Positions 34,856-43,790 of a DNA stretch of 64,000 nucleotides are shown here, in pieces (position 1 is the first letter of the stretch; each line of letters opens with the position of its first letter). Source of the DNA: JAMXLO01 sp963812505 (GTDB lineage: Bacteria; Pseudomonadota; Alphaproteobacteria; Acetobacterales; Acetobacteraceae); NCBI GenBank assembly GCA_963812505.1, contig CAWEVM010000029.1, positions 62,001 through 126,000 of the forward strand, in the 5' to 3' direction. The notes under the pieces are model-generated. The model did no database searches. It was not told the origin of the DNA and saw only the letters and a program-made list of their open reading frames with translations. Both the position numbers and the translations under genes were made by a program.

Positions 34856-35935
34856 GTGCCAATCGCCACATCACCTTTGCGCATCGTGAATGCCATGCTG
34901 GGTCGCGGGCTTGGCGGGCTCGAGCAAGCCTTGCTCGACTATGGGGACGCGCTGAGCCGGCTCGGCCACGAAGTCCACGCGGTGATCCACCCCGACGCGG
35001 CGATCCGGCCCGCACTCGTGGCGCGCGGGATGATATGGCACGGACTGCCGCATCGCGGGTCATGGGACGTGATCGCGGCGATCCGGCTGCGCCTGCTGCT
35101 CCAGCGATTGCACGCAGATGTGTGCATCGCCCACGGCAATCGCGCCATGAGCCTGCTGCGGCAGGCCGGGGCGAACCCGCTGATCGCCGTTCTGCCAAAC
35201 TACAAGATGAGGTGCCGAGGCGCCGCCGCGGTGTTTTACCCAACCCTTGACCTGAGGCGCCATGCGCAAAGTCAGGGCGTGCAGGATACCTGCCTGTACC
35301 ATATCCCGAGCATGGTCGGTGTGCCACCGACACCGCCATCACGCGTTCGGCGGCAGCCACCGGTCATCGGCGCGATGGGGCGCTTCGTCCCGAAGAAGGG
35401 CTTCGACATGTTCATTGCCGCGCTCGGCCGGTTGCGATCACAGGGCGTCCCGTTTCGAGCCGTCCTCGCGGGCGACGGCCCGGAACGGGCGGCGCTTGAA
35501 GAACTTGCGGCTCGACACGGTCTTGCCGAAGCATTGGCCTTTCCAGGCTGGGTGGATGACAAGCGGACATTCTTTGCCGGTGTCGACATATTCTGCCTGC
35601 CTTCACATCACGAGCCGTTCGGTATCGTCCTGATCGAGGCGATGGCGCAGGCGATGCCAATCGTCTCGACCGACAGCGAAGGCCCCTCCGAGATCCTGCG
35701 CGATGGATCCGACGGCATTCTGGTTCCGCGTGGCAACGTCGAGCGGTTGGCGCAGGCACTCGGCGGGTTGATTACTGACCCGGAACGCGCGGCCCTGCTC
35801 GGGGCAGACGCCTACCGGCATGCCAGAGAGACATTCGATATGCCTTGCGTCGGCGCCCAACTCGACGTTGCGGTGCGTCGCGTCGCGCAGGGCATGCCTC
35901 TACTGAATGCTGACGAGATTGGCGTAACCGCCTGA
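34856..35935 (+). CDS. Glycosyltransferase family 4
   Basis: A 359-residue GT-B enzyme that transfers a sugar from a nucleotide donor, probably to a lipopolysaccharide or exopolysaccharide precursor. The N-terminal half has the GRGLGGLEQALLDYGDAL acceptor region. The C-terminal half has GRFVPKKGFDMFI, a LAGDGPER loop and the donor-binding EPFGIVLIEAMAQ glutamate motif. The start is GTG 34856, six bases after the ygfZ stop; no ATG fits. Acceptor unknown. Confidence 0.9.
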   Translation: MPIATSPLRIVNAMLGRGLGGLEQALLDYGDALSRLGHEVHAVIHPDAAIRPALVARGMIWHGLPHRGSWDVIAAIRLRLLLQRLHADVCIAHGNRAMSLLRQAGANPLIAVLPNYKMRCRGAAAVFYPTLDLRRHAQSQGVQDTCLYHIPSMVGVPPTPPSRVRRQPPVIGAMGRFVPKKGFDMFIAALGRLRSQGVPFRAVLAGDGPERAALEELAARHGLAEALAFPGWVDDKRTFFAGVDIFCLPSHHEPFGIVLIEAMAQAMPIVSTDSEGPSEILRDGSDGILVPRGNVERLAQALGGLITDPERAALLGADAYRHARETFDMPCVGAQLDVAVRRVAQGMPLLNADEIGVTA

Positions 35936-35944
35936 GGTGACCGG

Positions 35945-36533
35945 ATGGCCGAAACGCAGGCGATCGACTGGGAAGGCCGCTATCGGGATGGCAACACCGG
36001 TTGGGAACGGCATGGCCTGAATCCCGCCTTCCTCGCTTGGCGCGAACTCGGGCATTCTCACGCAGTGCCGCATTCTGATCCCAGGTGGCGGACGCAGCCT
36101 GGAGCCGCTGGCGCTTTCCGAGGCTGGCTTCGACGTCACGATGGTGGACGCCGCGCCAAGCGCGGTCGCAGCGCAGCGTTCGCTTTTCGAACGGCTGAGG
36201 CTTCCGGCGCGTGCTGAACAAGCCAACCTGTTCGACTGGGAGCCAGACCAGCCATTCGATGCCATCTATGACCAGACCTGTCTTTGCGCGCTCCCGCCGG
36301 GTCTGTGGCCTGGATACGCTCGGCGCCTGCACCGTTGGCTACGCCCGGACGGGTCGCTGTTCATCTTGTTTATGCAAAGCGACCGGCCTAATGGGCCGCC
36401 GTTCCATTGCGGTATCGACGCAATGCCCCGGCTGTTCGCTGCGCCTGCATGGCGCTGGAGCGAGCCCCTGCCTGAGCGGGTCGAGCACCCGTCCGGCCTG
36501 GCCGAGCAGCCGGCTCTGCTTCGACGGCTCTGA
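35945..36533 (+). pseudogene. Thiopurine-methyltransferase-like SAM methyltransferase, frameshifted
   Basis: Two overlapping frames together make one class I methyltransferase of about 195 residues. The first (ATG 35945) has WEGRYRDGNTGWERHGLNP, the TPMT-family N terminus, then loses sense after about residue 40. The second frame takes up with RILIPGGGRSLEPLA, the SAM-binding motif I, starting near 36072, and continues through DQTCLCALPP to the stop at 36533. A single-base deletion between about 36050 and 36070 explains both. It is either a recent pseudogene or a sequencing error, since the rest reads cleanly. Confidence 0.75.
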
Positions 36534-36611
36534 AACGGCGGCCGGGGAGATTTCATTGGCGCGTATTGCTTGACGGAGGCTTTACGTTTGCCTGACGGGC
36601 CCTTATAGCCA

Positions 36612-36635
36612 AACCAAGGTCAACCCTTGGTTGAC
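36612..36635. promoter_or_regulatory. Two interlocking palindromes, probable operator
   Basis: AACCAAGG-N5-CCTTGGTT (36612-36632) overlaps GTCAACC-CTT-GGTTGAC (36619-36635), both with perfect arms, so a single 24-base segment carries two dyads. A TATATT box follows at 36641. It lies about 150 bases upstream of the LysR gene, in the 250-base gap after the frameshifted methyltransferase. A regulator binding site or an alternative-structure element are the main options. Confidence 0.5.
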
Positions 36636-36786
36636 GGTGCTATATTACCACATCGCGCCTTCCGGGCGCCAAAATGACGACCGGAGACCATTTGCTGTGG
36701 GGTCTTGAACATTTGTTAGGGGTACAGGGGATCGAATTGCTCGCCAATGGGACGATGGGGATCCGTTCCCCCGGTGGGTGGTAATA

Positions 36787-37671
36787 GTGGACCGGCTTAC
36801 GAGCATGACCGTATTCGCCAAAGTAGCGAGCACCCGCAGTTTCTCCGGGGCCGCCCGCGAACTCGGGATTTCCCAGGCCACCGCCAGCAAGCATGTGCAG
36901 ACGCTCGAGGACTGGCTTGGCGTTCGGTTGTTGCACCGCACGACACGGCGCGTTGCGCTGACCGATGTCGGTGAGAGCTTCTTCGTCCAGTGCACGCGGA
37001 TCCTCGAGGAAATGGAAACGGCGCGCTGCTCGGCCAAGCCAGAGGCGCCGGTGCGAGGCAGCATGCGCATAACCGCACCGGTTGTGTTCGGCAGCACGCG
37101 GCTCGGACCTCTCGTCGTCGATTTCATGCACCGGCATCCGGACCTATCACTGAACGTCGAATTGTCAGATCGCTCGGTTGATCTGATCGAGGAAGGCTAC
37201 GATCTCGCAATTCGCACCAGTCCGACCACCGGGGCCGGTCTGATCGCCTGGCCACTGATGTCGCTCGACTATGTGCTATGTGCGGCGCCGTCCTATCTCG
37301 CACGCCATGGCGTGCCCACCACGACCACGGAGCTCAGTACGCATCACTGCATTACCGGCAACAGCTCAGCCGGCGTGAGTTGGAGTTTCGTTGGGCCGGA
37401 CGGGCAAACGGAGGTGCCGATCTACGGCAGGTTGCAGGTCAACAACGCCATGCTGCGATGCGATGTCGCGCGTGCTGGCGCTGGTATCCTGCTTTGCGCG
37501 CAGTACCTCGTAGAAAATGACTTTGCCAACAACCGACTTGTCAGGCTCTTGCCAGACCATAAGCCGGCGGGCGGCACGTTGCATGCGGTCAGCCCAGCGT
37601 ACCGCGCCGGCTCGCCGAAAGTCCGCAGCCTGGTCAGCCATCTCACAACCCAACTCAGCGTTGCTGGATAA
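36787..37671 (+). CDS. LysR-family transcriptional regulator
   Basis: A 294-residue regulator: an N-terminal winged helix-turn-helix (SFSGAARELGISQATASKHVQTLE, with the recognition helix near residues 27-45) and a C-terminal periplasmic-binding-like effector domain. GTG 36787 gives the family-typical start MDRLTSMTVF; alternatives are GTG 36778 and ATG 36805. LysR proteins usually control a divergent gene, but the upstream gene here runs in the same direction, so the target is unclear. It is followed 39 bases later by rnhB. Confidence 0.9.
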   Translation: MDRLTSMTVFAKVASTRSFSGAARELGISQATASKHVQTLEDWLGVRLLHRTTRRVALTDVGESFFVQCTRILEEMETARCSAKPEAPVRGSMRITAPVVFGSTRLGPLVVDFMHRHPDLSLNVELSDRSVDLIEEGYDLAIRTSPTTGAGLIAWPLMSLDYVLCAAPSYLARHGVPTTTTELSTHHCITGNSSAGVSWSFVGPDGQTEVPIYGRLQVNNAMLRCDVARAGAGILLCAQYLVENDFANNRLVRLLPDHKPAGGTLHAVSPAYRAGSPKVRSLVSHLTTQLSVAG

Positions 37672-37710
37672 TGATTGGCTCGACTCCCTGGTGCTTGTTA
37701 TTCAGGGTTC

Positions 37711-38346
37711 GTGCCGAATTTTTTGCTGGAAAAGCGCGCTGGCGGGCGGGTTGCGGGAGTGGACGAGGTCGGGCGCGGTCCGCTCGCCGGCCCGGTTGTC
37801 GCCGCCGCCGTAGTGTTTCCGACCGGGGTGCCGCGCCGGCTGGCCGCGCTGCTCGATGATTCCAAGAAGCTGACACTGGAACAGCGGCTAACGGCGTTCC
37901 AGGCGCTGCGTTTGTCTGGCCGTGCCGAGATCGCCGTCGGCGCCGCCTCCGTGGCGGAGATCGAGCGCCTGAACATCCTGCGTGCCGCATTGCTGGCGAT
38001 GTGCCGTGCCGTGACCCGCCTGCCCTCGCCGCCTGATCTCGTCCTGGTCGATGGCAACCAGCCTCCGCCGCTGCCCTGTGCCGTGCAGTGCGTAGTCGGA
38101 GGTGACGGCCGTTCGCTGTCGATCGCCGCCGCTTCGATCGTTGCCAAAGTTCTGCGTGACCGGGCGATGGCGCGGCTGGCGGTGCGCTTCCCGGACTATG
38201 GCTGGCGCAGCAACGTCGGTTACGCGACCGAATTCCATGTGGCGGCGCTCCGCCGGCTGGGGCCGACCCGTCACCATCGGCCGAGCTTCGGCACAGTAAG
38301 CCAGCTCGCGCTGGAACTTGAATTTGGTTCGATGACCGGCGATTGA
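37711..38346 (+). CDS. rnhB: Ribonuclease HII
   Basis: A 211-residue nuclease that cuts the RNA strand of RNA-DNA hybrids and removes misincorporated ribonucleotides. The active site shows D18 and E19 in VDEVGRGPLAGP, a third aspartate in LVDGN, and DRAMARLA further on. GTG 37711 gives the standard N-terminal distance of about 17 residues to the catalytic DE pair; a TTG 12 codons upstream is less likely. It is directly upstream of ccrM, an order conserved in many alphaproteobacteria. Confidence 0.94.
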   Translation: MPNFLLEKRAGGRVAGVDEVGRGPLAGPVVAAAVVFPTGVPRRLAALLDDSKKLTLEQRLTAFQALRLSGRAEIAVGAASVAEIERLNILRAALLAMCRAVTRLPSPPDLVLVDGNQPPPLPCAVQCVVGGDGRSLSIAAASIVAKVLRDRAMARLAVRFPDYGWRSNVGYATEFHVAALRRLGPTRHHRPSFGTVSQLALELEFGSMTGD

Positions 38347-38431
38347 GGTCGAGTGGCGCCATCCCAGGCCTTTGCTCACGGCACTCTCTCGATCTGACCG
38401 ATTGACGCGGCTGCGGGCAGCCCGCCACGAT

Positions 38432-39571
38432 ATGACCGCCGCTCGATCTCGCGGCCCAGCCGCAACCCCGTCACACGGAAGCACCGTGGAAGTCGTCCGT
38501 GAACTGCCGCTCGATCAGGTCATGCTTGGGGACTGCGTGCAGCTCATGCGCATGCTGCCGCCGGCCTCGGTGCACTGCGTGTTCGCCGATCCGCCCTACA
38601 ACCTTCAGCTCCGCGGCGAACTTCGCCGGCCGGACGATAGCCTGGTCGACGGCGTGGACGAGGAATGGGACCGGTTCGCCGACTTCGCCACCTATGACGC
38701 GTTCACCCGCGAGTGGCTCACCGAATGCCGCCGGCTGCTGCGCAAGGACGGCACCCTGTGGGTAATCGGCGCCTACCACAACATCTTCCGCATCGGCGCC
38801 GCGCTGCAGGACCTGGGGTTCTGGGTGCTGAACGACGTGATCTGGCGCAAGGCCAATCCGATGCCGAACTTCCGTGGCCGGCGTTTCACCAATGCCCACG
38901 AGACGCTGATCTGGGCAGCGCGCGGCCGTGATTCGCGCCACAAGTTCAACTACGCCGCGATGAAGGCGCTGAACGACGATATCCAGATGCGCAGCGACTG
39001 GTTTCTGCCGCTATGCACCGGGCCGGAGCGGCTGCGCAACCAGCACGGGTTGAAGCTGCATCCGACGCAGAAGCCCGAGGCGCTACTCCACCGCGTGCTC
39101 CTGGCCAGCACAGCACCCGGCGAGATTGTGCTCGATCCGTTCATCGGCACCGGCACGACGGGTGTGGTGGCGAAGCGGCTGCATCGACACTTCATCGGTA
39201 TCGAGCGACATCCCGCTTACGCCGAGGCCGCGATTGGTAGGGTCCGGGCAACACGGCCAGTGTCGGAGGAGGGGTTGTCGGGTGCCATATCGAAGCGCGA
39301 GGTTCCGCGGGTGCCGTTTGGCAGCCTGGTTGAGCGTGGGCTGCTGCCGCCTGGAACCAAATTGTTCGATCGAATGCGCCGGGTCAGTGCCGTTGTGGCC
39401 GCGGACGGATCAGTGGTGGCTGGCGCCGCGCGAGGCTCTATCCACAAAGTGGGGGCAGCGGTCCAGAACGCTCCGGCCTGCAATGGCTGGACCTTCTGGC
39501 ACTTCGAACGCGACGGGCGACTGGTGCCGCTTGACGTGCTGCGGGATCTCGAGCACGTGACAAAGACATGA
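38432..39571 (+). CDS. ccrM: CcrM-type adenine DNA methyltransferase (GANTC) with RAMA domain
   Basis: A 379-residue solitary N6-adenine methyltransferase, expected to methylate GANTC and influence the cell cycle as in Caulobacter. The catalytic DPPY is at residues 53-56 and the SAM motif FIGTGTTG near 237-244, giving the beta-class order. The extra C-terminal domain from about residue 305 (GLLPPGTKLFDR to the end) matches the RAMA domain that CcrM uses for DNA recognition. ATG 38432 was chosen; a GTG at 38489 is possible. No restriction endonuclease is adjacent, supporting an orphan regulatory enzyme. Confidence 0.94.
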   Translation: MTAARSRGPAATPSHGSTVEVVRELPLDQVMLGDCVQLMRMLPPASVHCVFADPPYNLQLRGELRRPDDSLVDGVDEEWDRFADFATYDAFTREWLTECRRLLRKDGTLWVIGAYHNIFRIGAALQDLGFWVLNDVIWRKANPMPNFRGRRFTNAHETLIWAARGRDSRHKFNYAAMKALNDDIQMRSDWFLPLCTGPERLRNQHGLKLHPTQKPEALLHRVLLASTAPGEIVLDPFIGTGTTGVVAKRLHRHFIGIERHPAYAEAAIGRVRATRPVSEEGLSGAISKREVPRVPFGSLVERGLLPPGTKLFDRMRRVSAVVAADGSVVAGAARGSIHKVGAAVQNAPACNGWTFWHFERDGRLVPLDVLRDLEHVTKT

Positions 39572-39686
39572 CACCGGCAGTCAATGGTCACGCCGCCGTG
39601 GAAGCGATGCGTGACCCCTGGCCGGCCCAGCCATCAGCGTGAATGATTCGCTACAGCCGGTTTAGCCGGAGATTCCCGAACCGTCC

Positions 39687-40421
39687 CTACGGCCACAGAA
39701 GATAAGTGCGAAACTGCTCACCAGGATTGCGCAGGTTCACGGCTGCGGGATTCTCAAATAACAGTTGCACAGGCGCATTGAAAGGCGGCTGATCGAGGAA
39801 CAGGGCTGAGTCCAGCCATATGCGCGTATCCACGCCATGAGAGATATCGCGATTCGGTATGCATCGAGCTCCCGGTCCCGGTTGGTGATCCGTGTAAACC
39901 ACGTACCGGAATTGCCGAAGCTTCGGCATGACCTCGAGTATCTCGGCATTGGACAGATGCTGAAATACCTCGCGGATGAGGCAGAGTTCGCCTTCCGGCA
40001 ATTGATCCTTGATAATGTCGAGGCATGCAAAGGAGACCCTGTCGCTGCCGTACTTGGCTCCGTTCTCGCGCACCAAGGACCCGACGATATCGACGCCCAC
40101 GTAGGTCATTTGGTCGTCGAGAAACTGGCTGGCGACACGAAAATCCCCGCAACCAAGATCGACGACAGAGCTTATGTTCCTCTCAGTTATGAAACCCCTG
40201 ATTCCCTGCGCATAGATGCGAGCGGCATCGCCTTCCGAACCAGGGCCCGAATAAAATTTGCCTTGTTCGCCGCCCCACATGCCCTGGTTGTACACGTCCT
40301 CGAACACCTTTCCCACCGGTTGACGGGCGTTGCGCGCCCACCGCACCTCCCGCTTAACGCGGTGCGACGCGCGTCTGATTGCCCACGGCGTGTACGCCTT
40401 GACCACGTCGAACACCCCCAT
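39687..40421 (-). CDS. Class I SAM-dependent methyltransferase
   Basis: A 244-residue methyltransferase with motif I VVDLGCGDFRVA near residues 86-97 and an acidic motif VGVDI following. The N-terminal 60 residues are basic. AGGAGG stands ahead of the ATG. Substrate unknown; the location in a polysaccharide islet, next to a GH16 protein and a flippase, suggests a sugar or glycolipid (inference). Confidence 0.85.
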   Translation of the reverse strand: MGVFDVVKAYTPWAIRRASHRVKREVRWARNARQPVGKVFEDVYNQGMWGGEQGKFYSGPGSEGDAARIYAQGIRGFITERNISSVVDLGCGDFRVASQFLDDQMTYVGVDIVGSLVRENGAKYGSDRVSFACLDIIKDQLPEGELCLIREVFQHLSNAEILEVMPKLRQFRYVVYTDHQPGPGARCIPNRDISHGVDTRIWLDSALFLDQPPFNAPVQLLFENPAAVNLRNPGEQFRTYLLWP

Positions 40422-40702
40422 CGAACCGCCTCCTGCTGCGTACTTGATGCTGACTGACCGGTCCCGCCCCTCGGAGCAGTATCAGGCCGGAAGACCTAGC
40501 TGGGACATCACCGTAACGACATTAAATTCCGTGTGAGCGGGAAAGGATACGCTTTGGAAAGAGGCGTAGCCCAGCCTGATTGGGTGTTGGATGGCTCCGA
40601 TAGGTGCACTGCAAGTCACTGCCAGCGCGGGAACTGCCCACCATGCTGACAGCACGCAAGCCGTCGCGGGCAACTCCATGCTGAGCAAGAGTGACCGACT
40701 GA

Positions 40703-41590
40703 TCAGTCGCGTCGCGGGTTGCGACGGACTCTGGCCCGGGCGGCATCCGCGTACGGGTTGGATGACCAGTTGCGGACCCAATCGACATGCGCATAGGCGG
40801 GCAATTGGGCCGGACTGGGATCGGTATCGCTGCCGCCGTAGTCCGCGCCCGTAAGAAGGTACCAGAGGGCTGGGTAAATATCGTAATTCCCTCCAGGGCT
40901 TGGCCGCGACCACCGCTCAATCCCGTCGATGTACCACGTGATCGTGGTCAAGGTCCACTCAATGGCATACGTGTGCATTTGGGTGATATCGATGCCGCGG
41001 ACCTCTGTCGATGGCCATCCTTTACGGGTCGCAATATCGAACTTCACGTGCTGCGAGCCGTCGCTGCTGGTGAATAGTATGATATCGATCTCAAATGGGA
41101 AGGCCACGTCGCCGGTTTCCAGGCATGCCTGGAACGTAAGTCCGGACACGGCATCGACAGACGCCCTGATCTCGAAGTAACCATAGCGCTGCTTCTGAAC
41201 CGAGTACAGAAGCGTGCCGACAAACGGCATATGGATCCCGGCTGATGAGTCGATCCACGATTGGTAGGCTGGCGGCGTCGGCATCAGGCCCAGCCGCAAC
41301 CGACCTTCGGCTGCGGTGTAGAGGCCATTGACCGGTGTCTTCGGATTGAACGGGTTCGTCCACCACATGTGCGTGTCGCCTTCGAACCAGTTGGGACCGC
41401 CGCGTCCGTTAGGGGTACGCGGCGCAATCAATCCCCAGATATCGCGGCCGGTTGGCCGGTAGTGTAGCGACAGCGAATTGAACTCATCATCGAGCGAAGG
41501 TGGCGGCAGCGCGTGATCGTTGGACACGGCCCAGGAAGTTGCTGACGACACCAGCAGAAGGACGAGAACTGTCAGTGCAGTTCTGGTCAT
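40703..41590 (-). CDS. GH16-family secreted protein with altered active site
   Basis: A 295-residue protein with a signal peptide (TVLVLLLVSSATSWA) and a glycoside hydrolase family 16 jelly-roll fold; relatives cleave beta-1,3/1,4-glucans or galactans. The family catalytic motif is E-x-D-x-x-E. Here the sequence reads FEIDIILF, so nucleophile glutamate and central aspartate are kept but the acid/base glutamate is Leu (codon CTA). GYFEIRASV and WYIDGIERW support the fold. It may be a non-catalytic binding protein, or be under decay like its surroundings. ATG 41590 lacks a strong ribosome-binding site; an upstream ATG at 41704 is possible. Confidence 0.8.
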   Translation of the reverse strand: MTRTALTVLVLLLVSSATSWAVSNDHALPPPSLDDEFNSLSLHYRPTGRDIWGLIAPRTPNGRGGPNWFEGDTHMWWTNPFNPKTPVNGLYTAAEGRLRLGLMPTPPAYQSWIDSSAGIHMPFVGTLLYSVQKQRYGYFEIRASVDAVSGLTFQACLETGDVAFPFEIDIILFTSSDGSQHVKFDIATRKGWPSTEVRGIDITQMHTYAIEWTLTTITWYIDGIERWSRPSPGGNYDIYPALWYLLTGADYGGSDTDPSPAQLPAYAHVDWVRNWSSNPYADAARARVRRNPRRD

Positions 41591-42077
41591 CTGGCTGAAT
41601 GCAGGTTGGTGTCGCTTCGATGCGAGGACACGAGTGCCAGGTAGCAGGCAAGCCCATCGAGCGCTGCCGCAGCCGTTCCTTCCGCCTTGCTGCCTGGTCA
41701 CCATCGCGCAAATCTATCGGGCGATGCCAATGCTGAGCAATGCAAAAGCACATCCTTCGCCGAGATGACCGGAACATGTCGATCGCCCGTTCTCTCCCCC
41801 GACCAGCACCTTTCGGACCGTGTTGCGCACACCTTCAGATCACGCGCGATCTTGTTGATCCCATTGGCCTCGACCAGGTGATCGCGCCGGGTCCGGCCGA
41901 TCGTCTCCACAATCCGCGACCCTGCCGTCCACCTGGAATCGAAGCGACGGCGGCCCGTCAGTCGCCCAGTGTCGTCATGGCGATACCAACTTTGCAAAAC
42001 ACGTTGAAGCGCGGTAACCCTGCCCGCCAGATGGTCGGAGAGGCCGACTATCTGGCGAATGTTCGGCCAGGGTGACA
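41591..42077 (-). pseudogene. Gene-free stretch with possible recombinase C-terminal remnant
   Basis: No intact gene. On the minus strand around 41830-41870, in an otherwise meaningless frame, the segment VEANGINKIARDLKV resembles the helix-turn-helix at the end of serine recombinases and related transposon proteins. The catalytic domain is absent and the match is short, so this is a weak suggestion of a mobile-element remnant only. The rest of the stretch shows nothing. Confidence 0.3.
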
Positions 42078-42210
42078 ATGTCTGAAATCTCGATCGCAGT
42101 CCCCAGTTACAACGGCGCCCATTATGTATCGCACACTATTCGACACTGCGCCGCCCAGTGCTGGCCAACCCTTTACCAGAAATTCTTGTCACAGTTACTG
42201 ACCCGCAAGT
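42078..42210 (+). pseudogene. Family 2 glycosyltransferase N-terminal remnant
   Basis: ATG 42078 begins MSEISIAVPSYNGAHYVSHTIR, split here as MSEISIAVPSYNG and AHYVSHTIR: the typical first strand and helix of a GT2 enzyme. Sense is lost after about 25 residues, but the neighbouring frame continues with LPEILVTVTDP, which resembles the next GT2 strand. A frameshift near 42150 and loss of the remaining gene are the simplest explanation. The remnant fuses into the open frame of the flippase. Confidence 0.55.
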
Positions 42211-43612
42211 TGCTGCTGGTGGAGCGGCTTGGTGCGAGCGCTTTGATCCCCGCCCTTTACCCGCGGTCCGCAAATTGACCGCTGACGCTGGCGAAGCGCC
42301 ATTCTTCGACCGCGTCTGGCTGCGCCTACGCCAGGCCGCTTCCCGTCGTTCGCTTGGCAACGTCGCAGTGCTTGGCTTAGGAAGCGCCATTGGACAGGGA
42401 TTGGTGGTCCTCGCCTCACCTATCCTCACCCGCTTTTATGATCCGCACGATTTTGGCCTGTTCGGGTCGTTCAATGCGATTGTGACCACGATCATCGCTG
42501 CCTCGACGCTGATGTTTCACCAGGCGATTGTGATTGAGGAGGCCGACAGGGACTCCGTGACCTCGACGGCCCTATGCCTGAGCGTGGCAACTTCATTCGC
42601 TCTGGCCTCGACAGGAGGCGCGCTGCTGCTTTATGGCTGGCTGACAAGCATATTTGGTCCGGGTGTGGCCGTCAGCCTTTGTTGGCTCGGCCCAATCTCG
42701 ATTTTGGCCGCTGCTCTGTTCGTTACTCTCCAATCTGTTTGCATCAGACGTCAATGGTTTAAGCCCCTGGCCCTCTATCAGGTTGTCCGATCGGCTCTGG
42801 TCGTCATATTCCAACTATCCCTCTGGATAATTTGGCCCAATCTATATGGTTTGATCATTGGCCAGCTCCTTGGCCAGGTCCTTGCTTTGCTCGTGTTGGC
42901 GCGGGTCTGGCCTTTCCTCGTGGAGGCGGTGTCCGCAACGCGTCATCTGGGGGCCATGCGACACATTGCAGTACGCTATTCTCACTTCGCAATTTATGGC
43001 GCTCCACAGTCAGTGCTCAACTCGCTTTCCGGAAATGTCCCGACTTTGTTGTTGACCGGGTTTTTCGGCGCAAACGAGACAGGACTGTTCTGGTTGGCCT
43101 ACCGGATGCTGATCCTGCCGAATCAGGTCCTCGTGGAGAGCATGCGCAGCGTTCTGTTCCAGAGACTGAACGAGGTCCATCTATCCGGCGAGTCCATGCA
43201 GCCAATGATGCGAAAGGCGGCCCTCCAGCTTGCTATGCTCTGCGGTCCAATTGCTCTGATCCTGCTCGCCTTCGGACCAGCCTTGTTTGCATGGGTGTTC
43301 GGCCCGAACTGGGCACGTGCGGGGACCGATGCGCAGATACTCGCCATATCCTGGATGCTTGGCAACGTATCCGTACCGGCGTCGATTGGCGCAGTTATTC
43401 TGGGTCTTCAGCGTTCCTATTTCTTCCTGGAATTGACGATGCTCGGTGTGCGGGCGATTGGGATCTGCATCGGAGCTCTTCTGAACAGTAGCAGCGTGGC
43501 CCTCATTCTGTTCTCCGCGGCTGCTGCCACTTCCAGTGTACTTTTGATGGCAATGGTTACTGTTGCCGACAGGAGAAACCCAACTGCGACCGCGAAGCGG
43601 GGCGAAAATTGA
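42158..43612 (+). CDS. Polysaccharide flippase (Wzx/oligosaccharide transporter family)
   Basis: A polytopic membrane protein with about 12 hydrophobic segments, expected to flip lipid-linked sugar units across the inner membrane. The conserved start of the family is seen as SLGNVAVLGLGSAIGQGLVVLASPILTRFY. The open frame begins at GTG 42158 (484 residues), but its first 39 residues look like glycosyltransferase remnant. TTG 42275 would give a more normal 445-residue protein; neither has a clear ribosome-binding site. Base composition is lower in GC than the flanks, suggesting acquisition. No polymerase (Wzy) is adjacent. Confidence 0.82.
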   Translation: MLANPLPEILVTVTDPQVAAGGAAWCERFDPRPLPAVRKLTADAGEAPFFDRVWLRLRQAASRRSLGNVAVLGLGSAIGQGLVVLASPILTRFYDPHDFGLFGSFNAIVTTIIAASTLMFHQAIVIEEADRDSVTSTALCLSVATSFALASTGGALLLYGWLTSIFGPGVAVSLCWLGPISILAAALFVTLQSVCIRRQWFKPLALYQVVRSALVVIFQLSLWIIWPNLYGLIIGQLLGQVLALLVLARVWPFLVEAVSATRHLGAMRHIAVRYSHFAIYGAPQSVLNSLSGNVPTLLLTGFFGANETGLFWLAYRMLILPNQVLVESMRSVLFQRLNEVHLSGESMQPMMRKAALQLAMLCGPIALILLAFGPALFAWVFGPNWARAGTDAQILAISWMLGNVSVPASIGAVILGLQRSYFFLELTMLGVRAIGICIGALLNSSSVALILFSAAAATSSVLLMAMVTVADRRNPTATAKRGEN

Positions 43613-43654
43613 AGGCCGGCTTACCGGCGCGCCACTCGGTTAGCTCCCGGCGAT

Positions 43655-43790
43655 TCAGAAACACGCGGGCACGACGGTGGTGAAGTGCCAGTCAGCCCTG
43701 GTGTGCTTCTTGCTGCGGCAGTCCGCCCAGGCGGCGAGCTCCTCGATCAAGGTCTGCCTGTCAGGGAACCGCCGATCGAGGCACTGAATC
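43655..43790 (-). pseudogene. IS630-family transposase C-terminal fragment
   Basis: About 44 codons on the minus strand read CLDRRFPDRQTLIEELAAW and then SKKHTRADWHFTT, the characteristic end of IS630-type DDE transposases (normally ending in ...WQFTTADARIKLKRLYP). Everything upstream of it, including the catalytic acidic residues, is missing, and the usual last residues are replaced. No terminal inverted repeat could be identified. It marks a former insertion in the 43.6-43.97 kb gap, which holds no other gene. Confidence 0.65.
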
